From Macrosoma leucophasiata (lineage: Eukaryota > Arthropoda > Insecta > Lepidoptera > Hedylidae), in NCBI GenBank assembly GCA_036365455.1, contig JAWQUS010000016.1, forward strand, positions 10,191,001 to 10,255,000: a DNA stretch of 64,000 bases. Direction: 5' to 3'. A program made the position numbers and the translations under genes. Shown here one piece after another: positions 1-11,900 of this stretch; the stretch's first letter is position 1, and each line of letters opens with the position of its first letter. The notes beneath the pieces are model-generated. The model did no database searches. It was given only the letters and a program-made list of their open reading frames with translations, and was not told the DNA's origin.

Positions 1-53
1 ATGCGGTGGTGCCTAAGCCCGCGAGCTCCGTCACTGGAGCTCTACCACCAGTA
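1..53 (-). repeat. Family-A retroposon, 5' end, cut by window edge
   Basis: Reverse complement of the family-A head (ACTGGTGGTAGAGCTCCAGT ... GTAGGCACCACCGCAT). In its sense orientation the family runs from this head, through a segment with TTCCGGTCAGGTGGTAATG, to a tail ending CTTGTTTGCCACTT, ATTACATA and a poly(A)-like run, about 280 bp in all. The layout resembles the widespread butterfly GGTGGTAG...GGTACCACC retroposons (Metulj-like SINEs, from memory). Confidence 0.7.
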
Positions 54-56
54 AAA

Positions 57-1188
57 CAGTTGCCATTATTACACAAAATTAGCATCAGGCATTCAGCGGA
101 AATCCAACCAATGACAAGAGGTGTTTATGTGTACATACAACCTATATTCTACGTGTTAAAGAAATCGATTGACTATAATACAGGATTTAGATATAATAAG
201 TTTGTAAGACTGTTTTCTTCGTATTTTTGAAAAAAACACGCTGTTAAGTAAATTATATCATAAATGTAAGCATTCGAGAGATGTTTAGTTTGGCAATGTT
301 CGTATTTATTTGCAATTGATCAGTTAAATTAGATTTTTGTTAATAAGTCAAATCGTATGATAAGTAAGCATACATTGAATATGCACTTGGTACTTCTTAC
401 CTGCACATGCTCTAACCTTCTATTCCGCACTTAAGAGCGTGATTATACATACACGTTTTCAATAAATTTAATCGGACAGCAAAGCGATTCAATCTTTTTA
501 AACTACTGATTTAATAGCTTTCTACTTAAACTTCCCACATAATTAAAGTCAAAACGTGGTTGAAGTTCATTCTACTCAAGATATTAAAGACCGTAGATAG
601 AGTTCAATGCTTCAAGATAATCATAGCCTACGTAAAGTTTTGTAAAAAAATTAAAAGTTTTATACCAAATCGAAGGCAGGAGCGGTCGCTGGCGCTCATT
701 TGAATTACGTCTCGGTCCGCCTTTTGTAGTCAACTTCATTTAGCGAACTTAAAAGCGACTCTTTTATTTTGCCCCAGCAAAGAACTTAAGAGATGCATTG
801 TTGAATCGGTAACAAATTGCACGCCGTGATTACGTTAAGAACTCCACCGTCGAATAAAGGTGGAGCATAGATTGGAATTTAACAGTTACCTTCCCTACCA
901 ATCGCGCTGAATTTAAGAATGTTCAAAAGAATTCATTGGCACTGATTAACGTAGGGGAATTTGCTTAATTATTTTCAGAAGGCTCTTTTACTATTGCATT
1001 CTACGCTTTACTGATTTAATTTGTAAAATGTTGTAAGGGAATTGATAGAAATATATGAGGTTTTTGTTAAAATAAGGTAAATATCATGAATTTTATTTTA
1101 TTTCACTTTCGAAATTCTTGCAAACAACTCTATCAGTGAAATTTACTTTAGCAGGGACTTTACTACTTCATTCTACGTTCTAAGATTC
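57..1188. other. No gene seen
   Basis: AT-rich sequence with no ORF of note and no repeat that I can name. The block 661-800 (aggcaggagcggtcgctggc onward) is relatively GC-rich but matches nothing I recognise. Confidence 0.4.
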
Positions 1189-1189
1189 A

Positions 1190-1311
1190 CAGACCGCACT
1201 ACGACTTTACTTTGAGCAAAGTATGCTTAGAACTGTCAGAAATGTATGGGTTTTGACAGTTCGAAGCGTACTTTGCTCGAAAGTAAAGTCGTATTTCGGT
1301 CTATGAATCTC
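1190..1311. mobile_element. Palindromic MITE (GATTCACAGACCGCA family), copy 1
   Basis: Ends are inverted repeats: GATTCACAGACCGCACTACG at the left and, reversed, ...GGTCTATGAATC at the right. Inside, GACTTTACTTTGAGCAAAGT pairs with the mirrored copy, giving a nearly full-length hairpin around a short loop. A second copy lies at 50672-50761. Confidence 0.75.
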
Positions 1312-1423
1312 GCCTTTACTGAGGAGAATTCTTCCGCTAGTGCAGTCAGTCCACCGAACAAAATGGCGATGTGGTCAGCCATGGGATGCCAGTAGATTTT
1401 AATAAGCAAAATATATATTTTTC

Positions 1424-1592
1424 CATTTTTTACGGTATGAAGATGGCAAACATGCATGCAGTTCACATTGATGTTAAGTGATGATTGCAGCCTTTAGACA
1501 CCCACACAAAGATCAGAGGTCAAAATGCAGATGTGTAGCCACCCCTAAGATCTTATTTATTATGTCTTATTTAGTCATTACGGGGCCATAAA
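1424..1592 (-). repeat. Family-A retroposon, 3' half
   Basis: Carries the tail half in reverse (GCAGTTCACATTGATGTTAA, TGCAGCC, CAAAATGCAGATG, GGGGCCAT). It is truncated before the head, typical of 5'-truncated retroposition. Confidence 0.7.
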
Positions 1593-1898
1593 TCATTCAA
1601 TGATGTAATGTATATGGTATCGAACTACATATTTGCAAAATTTCACAATGAAGTAGGTATGAATATATGAGTTTTCAAATGTAGCAAGGCAAACAGCATG
1701 AATTTTATTTCACGCGCAAAATTCTTGCAAACAACCCTGTCATGTCAGTGTATTGTGAAGTGGCAACAAGTGGTCAGAGTAAACATCTAGACGTCTCTGT
1801 TTATGTGTTGTCTATGCAGGCAGCTTCTGAACACAAATGGTGTTCAGAAGCTGCCTCTAAAATTAGTTATTTTGTAGAAAAAGAGAAGGAAAAGAATA

Positions 1899-2107
1899 AA
1901 AAAAAAAAACACGCTTACACTCTCAGCCCCACAGTAGGTATAAACCTGTGTCGTGGGTGCCGTTATACACATACAACACATACACAAACACCCAGACCCG
2001 AAACAAACATCTGTAGGCCATACAAATATTTGTCCCGGTACGGGGATCGAACCCGCGACCCTTCGAATCAAACGGTCATCTCACACCGCTGGACTAACCG
2101 GGCCGTC
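1899..2107 (-). mobile_element. tRNA-derived SINE, complete copy
   Basis: On the minus strand: a tRNA-like head with A box TTAGTCCAGCGG and B box GGTTCGATCCCC, a body with GTATGGCCTACAGATG and GGCACCCACGACACAGG, and an A-rich tail (the T-run complement near 1900). A pol III-type retroposon. Its promoter boxes are intact by eye. Confidence 0.85.
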
Positions 2108-2503
2108 AATTGCTGGTTGAGTTCCTATTACCAGTTTGAGGGCGTAGACGCCACTGCCTAATCTTCCTGCTAAATAGCGCTACTTTTTTCAGAATTGTAT
2201 TTTAGTTGAATGTATGACCCAATAAAAGATACCCGTGAGTGGTAATTGGCATTCAAATCTTCAGTTATTATGTAGATGTCTATAGATTGTGAGTAATATA
2301 CACCTATCATCAATATCAATGATTGTTTGCCTCTTTAATTAAGTAGGACATTAAGTAGGAAATATAGGTGATAATTTGCATTGGTTTTGGATTACTGAAA
2401 ACTTCTTCGATTATACATGAAATATCTACGCTTTTCTGTCTTGAGGGACAGCAAGGTAATTGCTATTGTAGTGTTGGATAGGTATTTTCAAATTTATTGC
2501 AAA

Positions 2504-2831
2504 CTAGCTGTGCCCGCGACTTCGTCCGCGTGAGAATTTATGATTGTTCAGTACCTATCCGGACGAGGTCGTAGGCGCAGGTAGTATAAAAGCATCCTAA
2601 AAGCAACCTAACTATACTCCTTATTACATAAGCTATCTACCAGTGAAAGTCCCGTCAAAATCGCTAGAGTCGTTCTCGAGATTAGCGGGAACAAACAGAC
2701 AGACAGACAGACAAAAATTGTAAAAAATGTTGTTTTGGTGTATGTACCGTGTATACATACATATGCATTTAGTAAAAAGCGGTTATTTTTATATTACAAA
2801 TAGACACTCCAATTTTATTTATTTGTTTAGA
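2504..2831 (-). mobile_element. Non-autonomous Helitron
   Basis: On the minus strand it starts with TCTAAACAAATAAATAAAAT and ends in CTAG, inserted exactly between A and T, as Helitrons do. The 3' end holds a long hairpin (GCCCGCGACTTCGTCC repeated inverted) and the interior has CAGACAGACAGACAGACA. The same family recurs at 57567 and 60826. Confidence 0.8.
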
Positions 2832-3284
2832 TTTCTCCTTTCCTCGTTACTCGTATATAAAATACCAGGTGTCACAGAGAATTGTCCCAATATGAAATAA
2901 CCAACATACCGATAATTTAAGCCTAGATCCCGGTCTCTACTTAAACGTGAATCAAACCCGGGACTTCAGTTTGGTGGTGGTTGCTTACCATCAATAAGCC
3001 AGAATAATGCACAAGTCAGATCATTGTACACACATGTACACTATATACTAACAAAGGCTAATTTCTTTTCCCGCGAAAAAAGCCATGTTGAATCAGCTTC
3101 CAACGTGACGGGAAGCGGTAGCAAAAAGATCTTATGAATTTCATTACTTTGTAACCTTTCACGAATCATACAAAAAATGGTCGTGTGCGAATCGTCGTCG
3201 AATTCGCGTGCCAAGGGTTCCGTACAAAATAAATGCACCGAGTATCGTTGCGTAGAAAACAAAAACTAAATTTAGAAAATAAAG
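2832..3284. other. No gene seen
   Basis: Contains a tRNA B-box-like stretch (gaatcaaacccgggacttc near 2950, reverse sense) suggesting another decayed SINE. Otherwise nothing recognisable. Confidence 0.35.
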
Positions 3285-3417
3285 AAAAAATGGAAAGAAA
3301 AATTTGACTTCAGGCAGGAACCGAACGATAGTTCGATAGTAAAAGCATAGTGATAAAGCGACTGGACTGTTTACCTTGAGGTCGCAGGTTTAATCTGCCT
3401 GAAGTCAAATTTTTCCA
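3285..3417. repeat. Palindromic tRNA-like repeat (family C)
   Basis: Inverted ends: AAATTTGACTTCAGGCAGGA at the left and TGCCTGAAGTCAAATTTTTC at the right, both resembling a tRNA T-arm (GCAGGTTTAATCTGCC). Related single arms occur at 16982-17025, 31245-31340 and 38105-38165. Likely a SINE-derived foldback. Confidence 0.6.
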
Positions 3418-5362
3418 AAAATCCCACAGATTGTAGACTCAGTGGTGAAGTGGTGGTAGGAAAGGAAGTCCTAGAAGGGAGACGAGCTCGAACAAAAAAA
3501 TATAAAAGTCACACCTACGCAAGTCGTTATCTCCCCATGCCCAAATCCTTGTCTTATTAGGCCTGTATTAATAAATAAAACTCAGACTTTGAGATGAAAC
3601 ACGTCATGACTCGCAACCTCTCCCTTCCTCCTCCCCTCCAAATTTTTGTCTAGGACCAAGTCTTGAGTGTTTGAAATAAATTCCTACCCGATACCTCTAC
3701 ACATTCTCGAAAAAACGGGATTTTGACGAACAGACAGACAGAACAACAACAAAGTTTCTCAAAGTTCAAAAAAGGGTTCCCTTTTCTCATCGGAACCCTA
3801 AAAGTGGTCGTGTGCGTAAGACATTAGGCCGGGCCGGGGAGTTGGGAGCGTCACGAAGTCTGCCCGAGGCAATTTGGTACCAAATGTCGTTTGGTACGTG
3901 CTCCACAAATAAAGAGGATAGAATAAAGTCGCCTGTATTACTTTAGGTGCTGTTAGTTTAGAATACGGTGTGACTTATGTTCCGTATACAAAGGAAAAAC
4001 AGTCCTGTTTGTTTTGTATATGTTTGTAGACAAAAATTGGTATGGTATAATATTCGTGTGTGATGATATGAACTCAATAAGGAAGTACGTTACTTCATAT
4101 ATTTTTATTTCGGTATATTGCTGTGATTATTTCCGGTTCCATTGAACGTAAATAACGATGAACAAATAATTTATAAGTATTTGTTCCAATAAGAAGTGGG
4201 GCAATACGTAATAATAACGTTGCGAATCATCCAGGACTATTTGTATTAAATACTTGCGACCCGTTCTGGCTTCGCACGGGCGCAATGATTTATTAATTTC
4301 TCAGGTTCTAAGTGTCGAATTAGAATCATGCACCAGCTTTTAAGTTATTTTTATAGCAATATTTCAAATTTTGGCATCTGCTGATCCTATATGGACCCCT
4401 CTTAACTTTTTAATATCTCCTATGCCATAGGAGAGTCCAGATACGTAAAAAAAACATGTTATATTCAGTAAACTAGCGTAAACCTTTCTATGTTGAAGGC
4501 CAAAAGTCAAATACTTATTTATTAAAAAATATGAATTTACGAGTCACAGTGGGTTAATAAGGTATAATAAATATTATAGATTACAATTTTGAAATTATAT
4601 TATTAATTATAATTATAGAATTTTGAAATTTCTTTCATTTACCTAGCGACTGCGACGAACGACGACCTACAACTACAAATCACTCAACCGGCTCGACGTT
4701 CTCAGATAGCTTTCCGACCTCCAGTAATAATAGAATCAAGTCTACATCACCGAGTGATAAAACTGTAACACCAATTACAATCAAAATGAATCCGTACCGT
4801 TGATGTGAAGACAAGTCAGTAGTCAAAGCACATCCCTAATCCGAGGCACCCTCAAGATTTACGAGTTCAACGAGAGCAATAACCAACGCGCCTACGACAC
4901 AGGCCATTCGATATTTTAAAATGCACGAAAACCTTGTGAAATATTGCTCTGTGTCCGCCCTGACTGGGAAGTCATATATTTTAGTCATCGTTGAATCGAG
5001 CGCAACATGTTGATGGAAGGATATCTTATTTAAAATAGGCGCGTACCGACTTGATGGATCAGATTCTTGTAGGCGTGCTCAGTTGCTGTTTTGAGATTAT
5101 TATTTAGATTATTCACAATTTGAAGATCATTCTATAGAAATCTTTCTTAATGTAAGGGTATGGTAATTCATTTTAGATTTGTATAAAACACGTCAATCAT
5201 AAAATCTGTATTCTATACATATGGCAAGCACACAATTCTATAGCCTATAGATATTTGCATAACTAAAGATGTCAATCCAGATGCGTTGCCATTACAGACA
5301 CCTTTGATATTAATATTATGCCAGAAATGAGGGGGCGCTCACTTCTATTTTCTCAGGCAAAT
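3418..5362. other. No gene seen; minor repeat pieces
   Basis: A GGTTCC...GGAACCCTAAAA repeat end near 3730-3802 and a GCGACCCGTTCTGGCTTCGC repeat near 4256-4290, both types common in Lepidoptera. The block 4640-5000 is less AT-rich, with no long ORF; it might be a dead retroelement, but I cannot identify it. Confidence 0.35.
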
Positions 5363-5502
5363 TGATGCGGTGGTGCTTAGGACTTTGAATTCCACCACTA
5401 TAGCTACATAGCAAGAATATTTTTTGCCTACTTTTACTACTAAATTTGTTTAATGGTCTACATAGTACCTACAGAATTTTTTATTTAGATAAACATTTGC
5501 AT

Positions 5503-5671
5503 TATGGCCCCGTAATAATTATCACACAGGCAAAAGATTTTAGTCCTCAGGGGTGGCAACGCATCTATCTGCATTTTGACCTCTGGTCATGTTATATGTC
5601 TATAGGCTGCAGTCGTCACATCCATGTGAACTGCATGCTTGTTTGCCACCACCATCACTTAAAAAAACGAA
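5503..5671 (+). repeat. Family-A retroposon, 3' part
   Basis: From GGCCCCGTAATAATTATCAC through TCAGGGGTGGCAACGCATCT to GCATGCTTGTTTGCCACC and an A-rich tail. The head is missing, though a diverged inverse fragment (gatgcggtggtgcttagg) sits at 5364-5398. Confidence 0.7.
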
Positions 5672-5718
5672 TGTAATAGTAGATTACAAAGTTATGGTAC
5701 CTACGTACAGACTATTAA

Positions 5719-5918
5719 TCTATACTTAATCTAAACTAATGTTATAAAGCTGAAGAGTTTGCTTGTTTGTTTGTTTGAGCGCGCTAATCTCAAGAACTTA
5801 CTGGTCCGATTTGAAAAGTTCTTTCAGAGTTCGATAGCCCATTTATCGAGGAAGGCTATAGGCTATGTATCATCACGCTATGACTAACAGGAGGAGAGCA
5901 GCGCGGGCGGGCTGCTAG
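5719..5918 (+). mobile_element. Short non-autonomous Helitron
   Basis: Starts TCTATACTTAATCTAAACTA after an A and ends GCGGGCTGCTAG before a T. The interior ATAAAGCTGAAGAGTTTGCT plus GTTTGTTTG is typical of lepidopteran Helitron heads. Confidence 0.75.
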
Positions 5919-6300
5919 TTTAAAAATACAGGATAATTTTTTTTTAATCAAAAACATTGCAGTTTTTTGTTATGTTGAAATAGAGGTTTCCTAAAACAAG
6001 CATTCTAACAACTGAATCATGAAAAATAAATATTGGATGTCGCAGATACAAAAACAGAGGCAAAATGTGGAGTTTGTAAGGTCGTAAAACATATTAGCAC
6101 GTAGTAGGACCCGCACGCGTCGTGATATTGGGGAAAAAGGGAAAATGCATTGGCTTTTTGTAATGTGCCAATAACCTGGGGATTAGGAGTGTTGAATCTG
6201 CGAGCTTCTATTTTGAGCCGCCGATAATTCGGTGTAATATGCTAATGATGCTGTAGGTATTATTATATTATTTAATGTTATACCGTGTCACTACTACTAT

Positions 6301-6622
6301 CTTTAAATATGTTGCTTTGAATATCCCTTCGTATATAGGTGGGTTGTTTTAACCTATATACGAAGGGATAATACAAAGCAACATATTTAAAGGTGGGTTG
6401 TTTTAACCTATATACGAAGGGATATTCAAAGCAACATATTTAAAGGTGGGTTGTTTTAACCTATATACGAAGGGATATTCAAAGCAACATATTTAAAGGT
6501 GGGTTGTTTTAACCTATATACGAAGGTATATTCAAAGCAACATATTTAAAGGTGGGTTGTTTTAACCTATATACGAAGGGATATTCAAAGCAACATATTT
6601 AAAGGTGGGTGGTTGTTTTAAC
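6301..6622. repeat. 53-bp tandem repeat preceded by an inverted copy
   Basis: Five direct copies of a 53-bp unit start at 6338 (54 bp, one extra base), 6392, 6445, 6498 and 6551, with a partial copy from 6604. Each unit holds GGTGGGTTGTTTTAACC, TATATACGAAGGGATATTC and AAAGCAACATATTTAAA. The 37 bp before the array (6301-6337) are the reverse complement of the unit's second part, so the first unit and this arm form a 36-bp stem. Confidence 0.9.
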
Positions 6623-6856
6623 GTTGTAAGTTATTTTGTGTCTTTGTAATTTTCAATACCTACTAAAATATTTTTTTATACGTCAGTTAACAAACATCTA
6701 CATAAAAATCGGACGTGAAAATTTATATCTTATATTTGTTGTCAGTATTTAGCGCTATCGTGTTCCAGTTATGTTATATACGGATCTGTAATTTCCGGGC
6801 TCTGGAGTCAACATATCAATTTTGAAATCTCTGGTCTACAGGAGATGTCTAAAGGC

Positions 6857-7144
6857 TTTTTTTATGTAACGGAAGTGGAAAACAAGTATGCAGTTCACAT
6901 TGATGTTAAGTGATGACTGCAGCCTATAGACACCCATACAAAGACCAAGATCAAAATGCAGATGCGTTACCACTCCTGAGGCCTAAGGTGTTATGCCTCT
7001 GTGCCGGAAATTACAGGGCCGTCATCACCACCTGACCAGAACACGATAGTGCTGAACACTACCATTTAGCGGCAAGTATATTAGGTAATGCGGTGGTGCC
7101 TACGCCCGCGAGCTCCGTCACTGGAGCTCTAACACCAGTAAAAA
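6857..7144 (-). repeat. Family-A retroposon, full length
   Basis: All landmarks are present in reverse order: T-run, GCAGTTCACATTGATGTTAA, GAGGCCTAAGGTGTTATGCC, CACCTGACC, GCGGTGGTGCCTACGCCCGC, ACCAGTAAAA. A good reference copy for the family. Confidence 0.8.
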
Positions 7145-8824
7145 TACTACAGTATAGTTAGTTACCATCAATATACTTACCTGCATTATTTGCAATTTTA
7201 TAAATTATACGAAAAAAAACAATTAGGAGCATTCTAAAAAAAAACTATATTACTCGAATGAATAGTAAATTAACATACACAGATCAGATCTATATTTTTT
7301 GTTTGTGTACAATTTAATCCTTCTCAGAAAAAAAAGGGAAACCATGCACGCGTAGCCCTCAGTTCAAAATGCAGAGCCACATAATGAAGTAGCTGGTGCT
7401 GGAATCTGCATGCAACCTTTGTAGGTATTCAGGCTTCGAAGAAGTAGCTTTGAGCAATATTTACAATGGAATGTCGTCGCGCTGCAAGTGTCGGCAGTTA
7501 GCCACACCTCATTACTGACCTCTGCTGAGTGCGGCAATTCGCACGACTACGTGCGTCCCGTAGCATGGCGTAGCACTGCCTTTTCAATTGGAATCTGGAT
7601 TCAAACTCATTCAATCACTATGCATACCTATACATTTTATAAAAATGTATATATAGTCACGATGTCATACATGGGTTATATTCAACCAATTAGTATATGG
7701 TTTGAAAGCAAGGGGTTTTTTATTTATTATCTTCACCTTTCATTTTTGCTCTCAGCCACATGTTAAATTAGCTAGGAAGGCAACGAACAAATTATGTTAA
7801 ATTAAATAACTTAAATTATATAGGTAAGCGCTCGTACCGTAATATGTCCCTTGAGAGCATATCTCTGCTTATAGCTATTTTAGTCAGACGTTCACTTCAA
7901 GCCTAACTCAGTAAGCGGCTTAATGAGGTCGACCCGTAGCAGCATCCTTGAAAGGCCACATTCCAACACCAAACTCTATTTACGGTCTAAGCTCTCATTT
8001 TCTTTTTCTAACGTTCATGTTAAATTAATGGTCGATTATTTACGCACAAAATACACCTCTCTGTTTTATTTATTTTATCAATCGTTTAGGCCTACAAGTT
8101 ATGTACAGCTATGGAAACACGCGATACCTGTTTTTTATATGTTTATAGTAAACATTTATTTTGAGTTACCTAGATAAATATGTAGTAGGCACGGATTATT
8201 TTAAAAATAAATTCTTTGTGAGTGTTAATACCTATCACATTACAATTAAGTTTTTTAAAATTATTGTGTTCTGATTAAAGATTAATCATTTTAAATATCC
8301 TTATTTAGCGGCAAGTATATTATTATTACTTATTTATATTCTAAGGTGTGACTCGCTCGACTAATATGTTAAAGTCAAAGTACGAAATTCTTCACGCGAT
8401 AAAATCACTTACCAAAGGAGAATGATACTGTTCCATACATTTCTGGGCCCGGTGTTAACATTGTACAAATTATGTCATTTTCTTATGACTATAAATTAAA
8501 AAATTATCGGTGAACATACATAAAAAATAGAAGCGGACGAATTGAGAACCTCCTCCTTTTTTTGAAATCGGTTAATAATTTGGAATTCGGGCATTTTTTG
8601 AATTGCTAATAATTGAAGTACGTATTTATGTATAATCATATAAAAAAAGTAAAAGTTGAGATAGATTGCTAATTGTTAACTATATTACAAAATATACTGT
8701 GTAATGGGTTAACCAGTGACGATTTTGCGGCCCCAAAATTACCCGTCTCCTTTCATGAACAATCATAAACTAGAACGAACAATGTTTTATATAAATAATA
8801 ACACAATATATTTCCTTGTTTCAG
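7145..8824. other. No gene seen before the first visible IRSp53 exon
   Basis: A piece of a common repeat with GGACGAATTGAGAACCTCCT and GAAATCGGTTAAT lies at about 8510-8580. ORFs here are short and unlike any protein family. I looked for the IRSp53 start exon (ATG, a short acidic helix, VYK, donor) and did not find it. Confidence 0.4.
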
Positions 8825-8900
8825 AACATCCTGGACAAATTCAATCCTGGCGCAAGACAGATGATAACGGCCGGGAAAGCCTACTTGAAGGCGTTACACA
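8825..8900 (+). CDS. IRSp53: IRSp53 exon A: start of IMD
   Basis: Acceptor ttgtttcag and donor gtaagt bound 76 nt encoding NILDKFNPGARQMITAGKAY and a few more residues, ending in phase 1. ILDKFNPG...GKAYLKAL corresponds to the first helix of the family IMD (I-x-EQFNP...GKNYEKAL in vertebrates). The exon begins inside helix 1, so a short upstream coding exon with the initiator Met must exist. I found no convincing candidate in 1-8800. Confidence 0.9.
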
Positions 8901-11900
8901 GTAAGTATAACCGTAAAACCATTTGTCCTTTTTATTTTGCTATTTGTTCAACAGCCTCTAATGGAAGATAAATTCGTGTTGATTTTACAAATCGAGTCCG
9001 TCGACTTCTATTGTTATCGGTTCGTCGATCTCACAAAGATGTATTAGGCAAATATTATTCTTATACCAACATTAGCAACCCGGAAAAATGTTGTCTAGAC
9101 AAGTAATAAGAAAGCGAAAATCGGAACATAACCTCAAACGCCAAGTGATGCGTATTCAGTGAAACAGAGACAATTAATTTATATACTGTAAGCCAAATGG
9201 GTGCATCTATATGCAAAACCTCAGTGTTCCGCGCTTGTTTGGCTGCGAAACTAGGACGTAGTTTGTGCCAAATTGTCTCTGTTGGCTTATCTAGAGTATT
9301 GTGCCCAACGCTCTTGCAACAATAAACTTGGCCATTGTGTACAAACGATGTATGGCTCTTGGACTACTTACTTTTCATATAAAACTCTTATTATTGTTGT
9401 TTTAAAGAGTGCGTTGACTTACCCGCTTACTTAAAATAATAGTTTAACTTGACCGAATATATCAGGTATTATCTGATGTTGGGGTAACAAATCTTCAAAA
9501 TATATTTACAAAATAAAATAGAAACTCTATACAAGGAGGTAGAGCAAGTGATACATTAGAAGCGTAGGCACTACTGCTTAACCTTATCTATCAAATAAAT
9601 ATACTAAGCATGGGTTGCACCACGACTTTTGTTAAAGTGACTGTAACATTTCACATCCTGCTCTAACTTTAACAGATTTCCTTAAGTTAGAGAAGGAAGT
9701 GCAGTAAGCAGTAAATGTAACAATTAACAACTCAGGCTAAATAAATAATAGAAAAAAAGGGTTCAGCACTATTGTAATTAAGGTTTACCATAGTGCATAC
9801 CTATATGTATTTGATTATAGTTTCTGTCACTGAGACAAGTCATTTTAAATCTAAGGAGTGTAATGAAAGTTCATTCAATCAACGCAAATGCGTATGAACA
9901 ACTTTTGCCTGCAGAATTCGCTTAGATATCAATTAGAACTGCTACTGTGTTATAGGCATGTGTTATGTGTGTTTTCATTGCATACCTCGTAAAAGGTACA
10001 GGAATAAATAGTGAGATATGTAGAAACTATAAATAAAATACTTAACATAAAAACTTCAACCATAAATGGTAAATACTCGTACTATCTAAATGATATGCAC
10101 TTAGAAGCCAACAAGCTATAGAGTATTTGAAGTAATGAATGCTTTTAAATAGGGTTTTTACAAATACAGGCCTTATACGAGTTCATTTGTAGAATTCTGA
10201 TACAGCTGCAATGTTAAAGCCGTTTGTTAAATGTAATCTCAGCGTTTTTGAATTGTAAAGTTCTGAAAGTATACTTTATAGTGTTTATTTAAAAAGAGAA
10301 ACATAATAAAGTTGAAAGAAACATAATTTACTATCATGTGTTTTTTAATACTTTGCTACGAATACGATAGAATTTTTTAATAGAGTTAGATCGTGGCAAA
10401 AGTATTTGGGATTAATAGAATATACAGAGTGCCTAGTGCGGAGATTTATTCACCGCTAAATGACGCTCCTTCAATTCCATACATATCTGCGTTTACTCTT
10501 ACGCGATCGAATTCGCATAAAATCTTGCACTAGGCACTCTGGTATACAAATACTAAGAAAGATTAGTGGAGATATGTCTATTACATGACAATGGCAAACA
10601 AGATAAACATACATTTCTCAAAATATCAATACAAAAATTGAGGTCTCGATACAGGTGCACTCCCGGTAGAGCATTTTTTTTATGTGAGGAAGGTTACCAA
10701 CAATCATGCAGCTCACATTGATGTTTAGTGATGACTACAGCCTATAGACATCTACACAAAAACCAGAGGTTAAAACTCCGATGCGTTCGGGCCTCATTCA
10801 TTAAATGCAAAAAAGAGAGATTTTCCGTCTTATATTACTATTTATTATCGGCACATGATAGCGTTTAACCACAGTACAAATATGAACAGTATGGAAACTA
10901 CGTACAAAACGTTAGAAACGGCACACATACAAAAACATGCGCATCGACGCTCGAGTAGCGTGCGTCTCACCACTGCAGCACCGCGAGAACCGCTTAGGGG
11001 CCTCGTCGATGCGTATGTTTGTGTGAGTGTGCCGTTTCAACGTTTTGTACGTAGTTTCCATACTGTTGATATTAGTACTGTGGTTTAACGTTATCAATTA
11101 ATAGCCGATATATTATGCAACCCAAACTCTATAATCCAGTACGAAAATGCAATATTAATGTTCTTAAAAAGTCACACGTCAATTCACATTTATCTACTAA
11201 AATTATAGCCCCACTCTATAATTATGCACATGCTATTTTACTAAATGCTTAAATGCTTACATAACAATACTTATTTTAATAATTAAATGGCATTATTAAT
11301 TCTTGTACGAATCTATGTGCATGTGTTGTTGTTGTTTTTATAATGAACTTTGTTTATTTTTTAATCGTCGTTCGTCTACTGTTGCCGTTTCAAATACCTT
11401 CATCTAATCTTATATGCGGTAACTTATAATTAACTCCCGGTTACATGTATCTACATGTCTATTTATTGTTATAACTAGCTATTAGTTACCCCAATATTGT
11501 AAAAATAAAATAAAATACTCTTTTCAGACACACTATAAGATATTTACATCATGATCGACTTGCCTTCAAGTAGAATTCTTGTCACAAAAGATAGCAAGAG
11601 ACTCGCTTTAAGAAATTTCTGATTTTATGCTACGTTCGATGTAAATAAGAGAATGTAGATAATATTAACCTAACGGTATTCTGGAGTCAATAACACATCA
11701 AATAAACATTTTATTAAAGTTTGACTCGTTTATGAAATTGATAAACGGGGTGTTTAAGTGGTTATGCCATTATTGCTAAGTCTACTTCAAGCTCTTTTTC
11801 TTCCGTTTTCGACGCTTATAGAACGCTTTGTTTTTTTTTTATATTACGAAAGTGGCAATAAGCATGCCGTTCACATGTATTTAACGTGATGTCTTTAGCC

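Noticed and set aside
2032..2107. tRNA gene
   Set aside because: The A and B boxes are tRNA-like, but the cloverleaf is embedded in a SINE with body and A-tail, and the same head recurs at 63578. It is a retroposon rather than a functional tRNA gene.
1742..2161. 139-codon open frame
   Set aside because: It runs across the reverse strand of a tRNA-derived SINE, and the peptide is a translation of SINE sequence.
4640..5000. Possible gag/retroelement coding remnant
   Set aside because: GC is raised, but all frames are broken by stops within about 40 codons and no motif could be recognised.
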